Below are positions 7,884 through 15,939 of a DNA stretch of 36,330 nt, one piece after another. The position numbers and the translations under genes are program-made. Each line of letters opens with the position of its first letter. Position 1 is the first letter of the stretch. A model generated the notes under the pieces. It did not search any database and was not told the DNA's origin. It saw nothing but the letters and a program-made list of their open reading frames with translations. This stretch comes from Candidatus Avimonas merdigallinarum (GTDB lineage: Bacteria; Bacillota; Clostridia; Oscillospirales; Acutalibacteraceae): NCBI GenBank assembly GCA_904377855.1, contig CAJFGS010000026.1, positions 1 through 36,330 on the forward strand. Reading direction: 5' to 3'.

Positions 7884-8486
7884 ATGAAAATTGATCTGTT
7901 TCTCATCCGCCACGGCGCTACAACCGGCAATGCGGAAAGGCGGTATACTGGGCAGACGATGAACCAGCCCTTAAGCGAGCGCGGGAAAAAGGAATTGCTC
8001 GATCGGAGAGCGCGCAGCGCATACCCTTCGGCGGAAGCCCTTTATATCAGCCCGCTGAGCCGGTGTGCGGAAACCGCCCAGATCCTCTATCCCATGCTGG
8101 TCCCGGTCGTCCTCCCCTCGCTGGCGGAACTGGATTTCGGCAGCTTTGAAGGGAAAACGTACGAACAGCTGAAGGATGATCCGGCCTATCAAAAATGGAT
8201 TGACACAGCGGGAGCGGCCGCTCCGCCCGGCGGGGAAAGCGGGGAAGAATTCGCCCTGCGCCTGACCGGCGCCATGCGGCAGATCGCCAATGATTCCCGC
8301 AAGCGCGCTTTCCGCTCCGCCGCGGTGGTTACCCACGGCGGCTGCATTATGACGCTGCTGTCCCGCCTGCACCCTCTGGCGGAATCCGGGGTGGATATGT
8401 ACGACTTCCAGGCAGCCAACGGCGGCGGGTACCGCGTGCAAATGGACGTCGACTCCCTGCGTTTCGACAATATCCGCCCATTGTAA
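7884..8486 (+). CDS. cobC: Alpha-ribazole phosphatase-type histidine phosphatase (CobC)
   Basis: This 200-residue histidine phosphatase has the RHG catalytic motif (LIRHGATTGN, about 7-16), the second arginine in ISPLSRCAETA, the catalytic acidic ELDFGSFEG segment and the late histidine in VVTHGG (about 152). CobC-type members remove the 5' phosphate of alpha-ribazole phosphate or of adenosylcobalamin phosphate. The assignment rests on the position directly after cobT-cobS; by sequence alone it could be any phosphoglycerate mutase-like phosphatase. ATG at 7884 follows GGGAAGG. The adenosylcobinamide kinase cobU is not in the cluster. Confidence 0.88.
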   Translation: MKIDLFLIRHGATTGNAERRYTGQTMNQPLSERGKKELLDRRARSAYPSAEALYISPLSRCAETAQILYPMLVPVVLPSLAELDFGSFEGKTYEQLKDDPAYQKWIDTAGAAAPPGGESGEEFALRLTGAMRQIANDSRKRAFRSAAVVTHGGCIMTLLSRLHPLAESGVDMYDFQAANGGGYRVQMDVDSLRFDNIRPL

Positions 8487-8496
8487 AGCATACATC

Positions 8497-8525
8497 TTGT
8501 CAAAAGACGCCCTTTATGCTACAAT
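8497..8525 (+). promoter_or_regulatory. Promoter of the precorrin-2 dehydrogenase gene
   Basis: TTGTCA, 17-bp spacer, TACAAT directly after the cobC stop, about 110 bp upstream of the next start. It separates this gene from the cobTSC operon. Confidence 0.78.
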
Positions 8526-8633
8526 AACAAATAGTCCCCGCGAAATGTGATCATCTTCTGTCGCATTCCGGCAGACGGGCGGCTTCCTGCGCGGGACTTC
8601 GGCACAGCTGCAGACGGATTAGGAGGTGACGCC

Positions 8634-9131
8634 GTGGCGTCAGATTTCCCATTATATATTGATCTACGCTCAAACAACTGCACGGTTTTCGGCGGAGGCC
8701 GTTCGGCGGCGTCCCGCGTATCCACGCTGCTGGCATTCGGCGCCAAGGTGACAGTGATCAGCCCCGAGCTGTGCGAGGAACTCCGCAGGCTGGACGAAAG
8801 CGGGAAAATCCGGTATATCCCCCGCCGGTATTACCGGGGGGACTGCACTTCAAGCTACCTGTGCGTGGCGGCTACCGGCAACGATGCCGTCAACATCGCT
8901 ATCTCCGACGAATGCAAGGCCAAAGCCATTGCGGTGAACGTGGTTTCCCCCGCCGCATTCGGCACGTTCCGGTTCCCGGCGGTCATCGTTGAGAAGGAAA
9001 TTACGATTTCCCTGTCCGGAGGGGCGGACGAGGCGACGCTGGATTTAATGCGCGCCGAAATCGCCCGGCGCATTCCGGAGATCTATGCGGAGGTCCAGCG
9101 CCGGCGGGAAGCGCTTCCAACAGGAGAGTAA
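8634..9131 (+). CDS. Precorrin-2 dehydrogenase / sirohydrochlorin ferrochelatase-like (CysG N-terminal type)
   Basis: The 165-residue protein matches the short bifunctional dehydrogenase of siroheme synthesis (Met8p/SirC/CysG-B type). It opens with FPLYIDL, then the NAD-binding VFGGGRSAASRV (about residues 17-28) and VTVISPE, the VAATGNDAVN segment that holds the nicotinamide end, and the AVNVVSP...FRFPAVI region. It oxidises precorrin-2 to sirohydrochlorin, which feeds siroheme and anaerobic cobalamin synthesis, so it fits beside the cob genes. The start is GTG at 8634, fixed by AGGAGG 7 bp upstream; an in-frame ATG at 8547 lacks a site. Confidence 0.88.
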   Translation: MASDFPLYIDLRSNNCTVFGGGRSAASRVSTLLAFGAKVTVISPELCEELRRLDESGKIRYIPRRYYRGDCTSSYLCVAATGNDAVNIAISDECKAKAIAVNVVSPAAFGTFRFPAVIVEKEITISLSGGADEATLDLMRAEIARRIPEIYAEVQRRREALPTGE

Positions 9132-9165
9132 CCCGGCACCGACGCACGGGGACGGAACATTTTCC

Positions 9166-9194
9166 TTGACAAACCCCGCATTTCGTGATAATCT
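9166..9194 (+). promoter_or_regulatory. Promoter of ileS
   Basis: TTGACA, 17-bp spacer and TAATCT with an extended TGA element, just upstream of the T-box leader. Confidence 0.85.
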
Positions 9195-9200
9195 GCAATC

Positions 9201-9475
9201 ATAAATCATATAAAAGCATCAAGAGAAAAACGCAGACAGAGACAGTACGTTTTCGTTTAACGTCACAGCGAGCCGGGGAGGGTGTAAGCCCGGTACCAGT
9301 CGATGAAAACGGAAAATCCCTCTGGAGTTGCCCGCTGAACGCACGTCCCGGACGTTTTATTAGGTGGGGCCGGCTTTCCGCCGTTATCGGGAACGCATAT
9401 GTCGGTATGTCGTAATGGGTGGTACAGCGAAGCGCGCCTTCGTCCCGTTTTACGGGGCGGAGGCTTTTTATTTGC
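9201..9475 (+). promoter_or_regulatory. T-box leader of ileS, specifier ATC (Ile)
   Basis: A T-box leader that reads uncharged tRNA-Ile. Stem I contains the AGTA loop-E element (9244-9247). The helix CGTTTTC (9248-9254) pairs with GAAAACG (9305-9311). Then follow GAA, one A and the specifier codon ATC at 9316-9318. The antiterminator has GGG before a bulge TGGTACA (9420 onward), then GCGAAG pairing with CTTCGT. The TGGT part complements an ACCA-3' tRNA end with discriminator A, as in tRNA-Ile. The last bulge base is A instead of the usual C. A competing terminator lies at 9436-9470. Confidence 0.92.
9436..9470 (+). terminator. Regulated terminator of the ileS T-box
   Basis: A 13-bp stem with two G-U pairs (9436-9448 with 9452-9464) is followed by TTTTT. 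It overlaps the antiterminator, as expected for T-box attenuation. Confidence 0.9.
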
Positions 9476-9539
9476 CGCCTTGCCCCCACTCCCCCGAATT
9501 TTGCCGTTATAACTTTGAGAAAGGTAGAGGAAGCAAGTC

Positions 9540-12500
9540 ATGTATGAAAAAGTCTCAACAAATCTGAATTTTGTGGAGCGGGAAAAGAAAACCGAGGAGT
9601 TCTGGCGGGAGAACCATATTTTTGAAAAGAGCATGGAGGAGCGCGAAGGGTGTCCGACCTATACGTTCTACGACGGCCCGCCGACGGCGAACGGGAAACC
9701 GCATATCGGACACGTTCTCACCCGCGTTATCAAGGATATGATCCCCCGGTACCGCACCATGAAGGGCTATATGGTCCCCCGGAAAGCCGGCTGGGACACC
9801 CACGGTCTGCCGGTTGAGCTCGAGGTCGAAAAACTCCTGCATATCAACGGGAAGGAACAGATCGAGGCATACGGGCTGGAACCGTTTATCGAAAAATGCA
9901 AGGAAAGCGTGTGGAAATACAAGGGGATGTGGGAAGATTTCTCTCAGACCGTCGGCTTTTGGGCGGATATGGAGCATCCCTACGTTACGTATGACAACAA
10001 TTTCATCGAATCCGAATGGTGGGCGCTCAAGCAGATTTGGGAGCGCGGCCTGCTGTACAAAGGGTTCAAGATCGTCCCCTACTGCCCTCGCTGCGGCACC
10101 CCGCTTTCCAGCCACGAGGTGGCGCAGGGGTATAAGGACGTTAAGGAACGTTCCGCCATCGCAAAATTCCGGGTGAAGGGCGAAGAGGACACCTATATCC
10201 TCGCCTGGACCACCACCCCCTGGACCCTCCCTTCCAACGTTGCGCTCTGCGTGAACCCGGACGAGGAATATGTCAAGGTCCGCTGTGGGGAGGAGACGTA
10301 TATCCTGGCAAAGGCGCTGGCTTCCACCGTGCTCGGCGAGGAGTACACGGTGCTGGAAACCTACCGCGGTGCAGAACTGGAAAACACCGAATATGTTCCG
10401 CTGTTTGATTTTGTCCGCCCCAAGGAAAAATGCTGGTATGTGGTGTGCGATTCCTACGTCACCCTGACTGACGGCACCGGCGTGGTCCATACCGCGCCTG
10501 CCTTCGGCGAGGACGACGCGAAGGTCGGCCGCAAATACGGCCTCCCCTTTGTCCAGCTGGTTGACGGCAAGGGCCAGATGACCAAGGAAACCCTCTGGCC
10601 CGGCATGTTCTGCAAGGACGCGGACAAAGAAGTGCTCAAGAACCTGAAGGAACGCGGGCTGCTCTTTTCCGCCCCTGTTTTTGAGCACAGCTACCCCTTC
10701 TGCTGGCGGTGCGACACGCCGCTGATCTATTACGCGCGGGAGAGCTGGTTCATCAACATGACCGCCGTCAAGGAGGATCTCATCCGCAACAACAACACCG
10801 TCCACTGGATGCCGGAAAGCATCGGGAAAGGCCGCTTTGGGGACTGGCTGGAAAACGTGCAGGACTGGGGGATCAGCCGGAACCGTTACTGGGGCACCCC
10901 GCTGAACATCTGGATATGCGAATGCGGCCATCAGCATGCGGTGGGCAGCATCGCTGAACTCAAGGAACTTTCGGACAACTGCCCGGACGACATCGAGCTC
11001 CACCGCCCCTATGTGGACGCCGTCACCCTCCGCTGCCCGCACTGCGGCAAGCCAATGACCCGCACGCCCGAAGTCATCGACTGCTGGTTTGATTCCGGTT
11101 CCATGCCCTTCGCTCAGCATCACTATCCCTTTGAAAACAAGGAGCTGTTTGAGCAGCAGTTCCCCGCCGACTTTATCTCGGAGGCGGTGGATCAGACCCG
11201 CGGCTGGTTCTACTCCCTCCTGGCGATTTCCACCCTGCTGTTTAATAAAGCCCCCTACCGCAACGTGATTGTGCTGGGGCATGTGCAGGACGAAAACGGG
11301 CAGAAGATGTCCAAATCCAAAGGGAACGCCGTGGACCCGTTCGAGGCGCTCGCCACCTACGGCGCGGACGCCATCCGCTGGTATTTCTATTCCAACTCCG
11401 CCCCCTGGTTGCCCAACCGCTTCCACGCTAAAGCGGTGCAGGAAGGGCAGCGCAAATTCCTCTCCACCCTGTGGAACACCTACGCTTTCTTTGTGCTGTA
11501 CGCCAACATCGACGGCTTCGACGCGACCAAGTATTCTTTGGATAGCGCCAAACTCACGGTCATGGACAAATGGCTGCTCAGCAAGCTAAATTCCCTGATC
11601 CTGGAGGTCGACGCGGATCTGAATGATTACAAAATCCCGGAAACCGCCCGTGCTCTGCAGGATTTTGTGGACGAACTGAGCAACTGGTACGTCCGCCGCG
11701 GCCGGGAACGGTACTGGGGCGAAGGGATGACCGACGATAAAATCGCCGCGTACATGACCTTGTACACCGCGCTGGTTACCGTATCCAAGCTGGCCGCGCC
11801 GATGATCCCCTTCATGACGGAAGATATCTACCGCAACCTGGTTTGCTCCCTGGATCCCTCCGCGCCGGAAAGCGTCCATCTGTGCGATTTCCCGAAAGCG
11901 GACGAGCGTTGGATCGACAAGAAACTGGAAGAGGATATGGAAGAGGTCCTGCAGGTCGTCACCCTCGGCCGGGCGGCGCGCAATGCGGTCAGCATCAAAA
12001 ACCGGCAGCCCCTTGCCAAAATCTTCGTCATGGCGGAGCACCCGCTGGATGTCCTTTATCAGGATATTGTCAAGGATGAACTGAACGTAAAAGAGTTTGC
12101 CTTTACGCAAGACGTCTCCGAATTCACCGCCTACACCTTCAAGCCGCAGCTCAAGCTGCTCGGGCAGAAATACGGCAAACGGATCGGGGAAATCCGCAAT
12201 GCGCTGGCGGCATTGGACGGCGGGAAGTCGAAAAAAGAACTGGACCAAAACGGTGTACTGGTTCTCCCCCTTACAGACGGAGAAATTTCCCTCACGCCGG
12301 AGGAGCTGCTGATCGACGCCTCTCCCAAGCCCGGGTTTGCCGCCGAAAGCGACCGCGGGGTTACCGTGGTGCTGGATACCACCCTTACCGACGCGCTGAT
12401 TGAGGAAGGCTTCGTCCGGGAAATTATCAGCAAGATCCAGTCCATGCGCAAGGAGGCCGATTTCAACGTCACCGATCACATCGCCGTTTATCAGACGGGC

Positions 12501-12656
12501 AGCGAAAAAATTGCCCGCTTGCTGACCGGAAACCAGAAGGCCATCGCCGGCGACGTGCTGGCGGAGGAATTCCATGTGGGCGAAATGGACGGCTTCACAA
12601 TGGAATGGGATATCAACGGCGAAAAAACGACGCTGGGCGTCAAAGTGGTTGGCTAA
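9540..12656 (+). CDS. ileS: Isoleucyl-tRNA synthetase, type 2 (IleRS2)
   Basis: This 1038-residue class I synthetase charges tRNA-Ile. It has the HIGH motif in NGKPHIGH (about residue 53), CP1 editing-domain features (TTPWTLPSNVAL near 224, GTGVVHTAPAFGEDD near 317), a zinc-binding CPHCG pair near 495, the KMSKS loop (about 588) and a long C-terminal anticodon-binding region. Length and segments such as YDNNFIESEWWALKQ and FRVKGEEDTYILAWTTTP point to the type-2, eukaryote-like IleRS, which in many bacteria tolerates mupirocin. Start ATG 9540 follows GAGGAA. Expression is controlled by the T-box upstream and ended by a strong bidirectional terminator. Confidence 0.97.
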   Translation: MYEKVSTNLNFVEREKKTEEFWRENHIFEKSMEEREGCPTYTFYDGPPTANGKPHIGHVLTRVIKDMIPRYRTMKGYMVPRKAGWDTHGLPVELEVEKLLHINGKEQIEAYGLEPFIEKCKESVWKYKGMWEDFSQTVGFWADMEHPYVTYDNNFIESEWWALKQIWERGLLYKGFKIVPYCPRCGTPLSSHEVAQGYKDVKERSAIAKFRVKGEEDTYILAWTTTPWTLPSNVALCVNPDEEYVKVRCGEETYILAKALASTVLGEEYTVLETYRGAELENTEYVPLFDFVRPKEKCWYVVCDSYVTLTDGTGVVHTAPAFGEDDAKVGRKYGLPFVQLVDGKGQMTKETLWPGMFCKDADKEVLKNLKERGLLFSAPVFEHSYPFCWRCDTPLIYYARESWFINMTAVKEDLIRNNNTVHWMPESIGKGRFGDWLENVQDWGISRNRYWGTPLNIWICECGHQHAVGSIAELKELSDNCPDDIELHRPYVDAVTLRCPHCGKPMTRTPEVIDCWFDSGSMPFAQHHYPFENKELFEQQFPADFISEAVDQTRGWFYSLLAISTLLFNKAPYRNVIVLGHVQDENGQKMSKSKGNAVDPFEALATYGADAIRWYFYSNSAPWLPNRFHAKAVQEGQRKFLSTLWNTYAFFVLYANIDGFDATKYSLDSAKLTVMDKWLLSKLNSLILEVDADLNDYKIPETARALQDFVDELSNWYVRRGRERYWGEGMTDDKIAAYMTLYTALVTVSKLAAPMIPFMTEDIYRNLVCSLDPSAPESVHLCDFPKADERWIDKKLEEDMEEVLQVVTLGRAARNAVSIKNRQPLAKIFVMAEHPLDVLYQDIVKDELNVKEFAFTQDVSEFTAYTFKPQLKLLGQKYGKRIGEIRNALAALDGGKSKKELDQNGVLVLPLTDGEISLTPEELLIDASPKPGFAAESDRGVTVVLDTTLTDALIEEGFVREIISKIQSMRKEADFNVTDHIAVYQTGSEKIARLLTGNQKAIAGDVLAEEFHVGEMDGFTMEWDINGEKTTLGVKVVG

Positions 12657-12670
12657 ACAGCAAACGAATA

Positions 12671-12726
12671 AAAAACTGCCGGGCGAGCCAAAGGAGAAGT
12701 CCTTTCGGCCTGCCCGGCGGTTTTTA
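12671..12726. terminator. Bidirectional terminator between ileS and the TIM-barrel gene
   Basis: CTGCCGGGC...GCCAAAGGA and TCCTTT-GGC...GCCCGGCGG form a long stem flanked by AAAAA on the left and TTTTT on the right. It can therefore stop transcription from ileS and from the convergent minus-strand gene. Confidence 0.9.
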
Positions 12727-13569
12727 TTGTTGCCGCTCACCGGCAGTATCCGCTGCATCCCACTGACAGCGGATCCATTCCAGGTCGCGGCGGATGGCTT
12801 TTGTATCGACCCTATCCGGCTGGATGCAGGGGGACTCCAGGGTCACGCCGCCGTCATATCCGCTTTTGCGCAAAGCGGAGAAAAAGGCGGGAAAGTCCAC
12901 TTCCCCTTCGCCCGGATGCGGGATGGGATACAGACGCTCCCACTCCTTATATCCGCCAGCATAATCGCCGATATGGATGTGCCGGATATACCCATCTGTG
13001 AACAGCCGGCTGCGGAAAAAATCAGGCAATTCCCGATGGAACTGCGCGGGCCGGGTATCCAGCGTAAAGCCGACGGACGGATACCGGGCCGCCAATTCCA
13101 CCATATGGCGCAGCGGGCTTCCATGGACGCATACGCAGTTTTCCGCCGCCAGCTGCAGCCCATACCTGTCCGCAATCGTCAGGAGTCGGCCGCAGCGCTC
13201 GATAATACAGGGCAGATGGCCGTCCGATTCCGGAATCCCCCAGATATGGCAGACGAGGATGGAGGCGTTAATCGCCTTGGCAAACCGGCAGTTTTCCTCA
13301 AAACGGCGGTGGGCTTCTTCCCATGACTCCGGGGAAGGGGCGCTCATAAAGTCGCCGATCCGTTTATCGGCATGAACCACCGGGCAGCAAAGGCCGCGTT
13401 CCCGATACAGCGCGGCGATTTTCTTCAGCCGGCCATACCAGCCTTCATATACCATCACTTCCAGACCGTCGCAGTCCAGCTGTGCCGCATAATCCGCAGC
13501 GAGCCGTGGGTTCCGGCCGTTGACGCGGCCGGTGAATACGCCGGTGGAACAATACAGCGGGTTTTTCAT
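12724..13569 (-). CDS. Sugar phosphate isomerase/epimerase-like TIM-barrel protein
   Basis: The 281-residue protein resembles the AP endonuclease 2/xylose isomerase-like TIM-barrel family. Metal-ligand positions are visible as VVHADKRIGDF (about 79), ILVCHIWG (about 117), LAAENCV (about 155), GFTLDTRPA (about 183), RHIHIGDY (about 211) and a final GVTLESP (about 252). Members act as sugar or inositol isomerases, epimerases or nucleases; no substrate can be named. Start ATG 13569 follows GGAAGGGG by 6 bp; a longer frame to 13773 runs through the upstream terminator and was discarded. It is convergent with ileS and separated from the gerA operon by a 22-bp inverted repeat. Confidence 0.85.
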   Translation of the reverse strand: MKNPLYCSTGVFTGRVNGRNPRLAADYAAQLDCDGLEVMVYEGWYGRLKKIAALYRERGLCCPVVHADKRIGDFMSAPSPESWEEAHRRFEENCRFAKAINASILVCHIWGIPESDGHLPCIIERCGRLLTIADRYGLQLAAENCVCVHGSPLRHMVELAARYPSVGFTLDTRPAQFHRELPDFFRSRLFTDGYIRHIHIGDYAGGYKEWERLYPIPHPGEGEVDFPAFFSALRKSGYDGGVTLESPCIQPDRVDTKAIRRDLEWIRCQWDAADTAGERQQ

Positions 13570-13591
13570 AACAGACCCCTTCCATACGGTT

Positions 13592-13638
13592 GGAATACAA
13601 TAAATCCCGGAGTAGAACTCCGGGATTTTTTGTATTCC
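13592..13638. terminator. Long inverted repeat, terminator of the gerA operon
   Basis: Arms 13592-13613 and 13617-13638 are inverted repeats of 22 bp with one mismatch and a 3-nt loop (AGA). The core AATCCCGGAGT stem is followed by T-rich sequence on both strands, so it likely ends the minus-strand gerA operon. Confidence 0.8.
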
Positions 13639-13660
13639 TCTTTGAGGGGAAAGGCAAGCG

Positions 13661-14809
13661 TTAAGAAACCCGGTTTGGTTCGGCGCCCGTATTGGTGCCC
13701 AGACTTTGGATTTCGATTTCCACTTCAATCGGATAGTCACATTCCCGCAGTTTTTCCGGCCATTCGTCTTCATGCCCCCGGATGAGTCCCGGCTCCTTCT
13801 TCATGACGCGGCGGCCGAAGCCAAAAACATCGCAGCCATATTCCATCACGGTTTTGTCAATGGCGGCGCGGATCTCCTTTTCAATGGTTTGCGCCAATTG
13901 TTCGTTCAGGGACTGCAGTTCCGACGTTTTCACGATATCCCCTTCCGATTCTTCCGCAATCTCGGCCTGTGCGGAAACCCGGATGGTAAAAGCAGCCGCA
14001 TCCCCTTTCCGGCTTACGGATATCCCGGTGTGGGATTTCTGCAGTTCCAGCGTGACCGATGCTCCGTTATCCCGGTTTACCGCAACCGTGCTGCGCTCCA
14101 GCGCATTCTGAAGAAAGAGCAGGCCGCGCGTCTCCTGGGCATCCAATTCCCCGACAAATTCGCCCTCCCGGAAAACGGCGGTGCCGTCCATGTGGATCGA
14201 CGCATCGTCCCCGCTCCCCTCCACCCGGACGATGGGGAGATAGGCGTCAAACATCCCGCTGAGCGCCCGTTCCACATCAAGAAGGGTGGTGCCGGCCGAA
14301 TAGCCCCAGCTTTGGCCCTCCCGAAGGAGGGTGGTAAGGTAGTCGGAAGGGATGGTGTAGCTGCTGGTTTTCACCCCCAGCACCTCCTCCGGGCTGCCCC
14401 GGCTGACCGCCAGATAGACGCCGGGACGGCTCTCCGCATTGCGCATAAAATAATCGAGCGTTGTCTGAAGCGGCTGCTTTTTCACCTGATCCAGGGAAAG
14501 CACGATCGCCCGATTCTGCTGGAGGTAGGTATTCCGCCCGGTCTGCAGGACAAAGGATTTCATCGCGGCGGCAACCGATTCCCCCTGCGTTTCATAGATC
14601 CCGGTGGCGTTATCCTCCTGGTTGGTCAGGCTGCCGGAAATCTTCAGCGCTTCGATGGCCTGGATGGATACCGCACACCCGCCGTCTTGCGCATCGTCGA
14701 TGCCGACAGCGGTTATCACGACCCGGTTGTTAATCTGCGATTTTTCCCGGCAGCTCGGGATCATTGTAAATCCCAGCAATACCGCCACCAGCAGGAACCA
14801 CGTTCTCAT
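13661..14809 (-). CDS. Ger(x)C family spore germination lipoprotein (GerAC-like)
   Basis: This 382-residue protein is the C subunit of a GerA-type germinant receptor. It has a lipoprotein signal (LVAVLLGFTMIPSC, lipobox cysteine near residue 20). Family features follow, such as RVVITAVGIDD (about 29), the GNTYLQQNRAIVLS-like segment RNTYLQQNRAIVL and the C-terminal helical domain with EKEIRAAIDKTVMEYGCDVFGFGR. The protein would be anchored on the outer face of the spore inner membrane. Start ATG 14809 overlaps the TGA of gerAB (ATGA), so translation is probably coupled. A longer in-frame extension to 14860 would run into gerAB and remove the signal peptide, so it was rejected. Confidence 0.93.
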   Translation of the reverse strand: MRTWFLLVAVLLGFTMIPSCREKSQINNRVVITAVGIDDAQDGGCAVSIQAIEALKISGSLTNQEDNATGIYETQGESVAAAMKSFVLQTGRNTYLQQNRAIVLSLDQVKKQPLQTTLDYFMRNAESRPGVYLAVSRGSPEEVLGVKTSSYTIPSDYLTTLLREGQSWGYSAGTTLLDVERALSGMFDAYLPIVRVEGSGDDASIHMDGTAVFREGEFVGELDAQETRGLLFLQNALERSTVAVNRDNGASVTLELQKSHTGISVSRKGDAAAFTIRVSAQAEIAEESEGDIVKTSELQSLNEQLAQTIEKEIRAAIDKTVMEYGCDVFGFGRRVMKKEPGLIRGHEDEWPEKLRECDYPIEVEIEIQSLGTNTGAEPNRVS

Positions 14810-15900
14810 AAGGCATCTCCCCTCTTGATGCGGCGTTTCACCCGCAACGCATTGGCGCAAAGCAGGATAACCGGCAGAATCACCGCAAACGCCAGCATCA
14901 GGACAGTGGAAGCCAGCCAGAGATAGCCGTGCTCCACCGACAGAAGCGTATCGCCCAGCAGCAGGCCCACCGTCAAAACGATAATCCCGCCCAGCAGTAC
15001 GTACAGCACCTTGAGTTTATCGCCGAACGCCTGGCGCAGGCAGCCGAGAAACAGGACGGCCAGAAAGGACATCTTCACAAAAAGCCCCGCCATCCAGATG
15101 GCCGCCACCAGGATATCCAAGCGCTGGACAATGCTCGAATGGGCGATGGTAACCGCTGTATAATACGGATACATCACCATTTCTCCATAGTCGCCCAATA
15201 CCCCGACCAGGGTAATCTGCATTGCCAGCAGGACGGCGGCGGCCGTAACGATCCCCCAGACGTACCCCTTCCCTACCCCCTTTACATGAGGGACCAGGAG
15301 GGCGATAACCCCCAGTTCCAGGAAGCGGGGCAGGTTTTCCAGCGCCCCGGTCCACACCGGGGTAAAGCCTTCATAAAAAAGCGGCGGGAAGTTCAGCGCC
15401 TTCATGTCCGGGATCAGGCTGACGGCCAAAAACACAATGGCCGCCACCATGAGAAAGACAATCACGGCGGCTGTGCGCGCCACAGCCTCCAGCCCGTAGA
15501 ACGCTGCCACAAAAACCGCTGCGACCAACGCAACGCAGAGCAGGACGCGGGGGACTTCCGGCGACATTGCGGTGTTGGCAAAGCGGTCGAACTGCATCAA
15601 ATCCAGGCATTGGATGTAGAGGCAGTACAGGGCGTACAGCACCGCCACCACCGCCCCGCCCTTTCCAAACTGCACGTAGGCATATTCCAGGGAACCGATT
15701 CCCTGGGCGGCCCGCGCATACCACAGGGTAGGCAGGAACAGGAGGAGAAGGAGCCCTGCTTCCAGCAAAAGGGAGGCCATCCGGTCGGTTCCGTGCGCTA
15801 CGTTGGCCGATCCGCCGCTGTACGTCAGGGCCACGGTGATACGTCCGACCAGCAGAAGCGTCATGAGCTGCCAGGCGCTGATCTTTACGGTCTTTTCCAA
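14806..15900 (-). CDS. GerAB-family germination permease
   Basis: The 364-residue protein is an APC-superfamily transporter-like B subunit of a germinant receptor with about ten hydrophobic helices. It starts KISAWQLMTLLLVGRI, contains DRMASLLLEAGLLLLLFLP, a central ALNFPPLFYEG segment and ends in a basic tail (RVKRRIKRGDAL). In characterised receptors the B subunit contributes to germinant sensing. The start codon is TTG at 15900, supported by GGAGGAA 5-6 bp upstream. It is 39 bp downstream of gerAA and overlaps gerAC by 4 bp. Confidence 0.93.
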   Translation of the reverse strand: MEKTVKISAWQLMTLLLVGRITVALTYSGGSANVAHGTDRMASLLLEAGLLLLLFLPTLWYARAAQGIGSLEYAYVQFGKGGAVVAVLYALYCLYIQCLDLMQFDRFANTAMSPEVPRVLLCVALVAAVFVAAFYGLEAVARTAAVIVFLMVAAIVFLAVSLIPDMKALNFPPLFYEGFTPVWTGALENLPRFLELGVIALLVPHVKGVGKGYVWGIVTAAAVLLAMQITLVGVLGDYGEMVMYPYYTAVTIAHSSIVQRLDILVAAIWMAGLFVKMSFLAVLFLGCLRQAFGDKLKVLYVLLGGIIVLTVGLLLGDTLLSVEHGYLWLASTVLMLAFAVILPVILLCANALRVKRRIKRGDAL

Positions 15901-15939
15901 GGCGATTCCTCCAGTTTCTCAGTCATTCGGGCAGGGCGC

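Noticed and set aside
9555..11426. 623-codon minus-strand frame opposite ileS
   Set aside because: Shadow of ileS codon usage; no start signal or recognisable domain.
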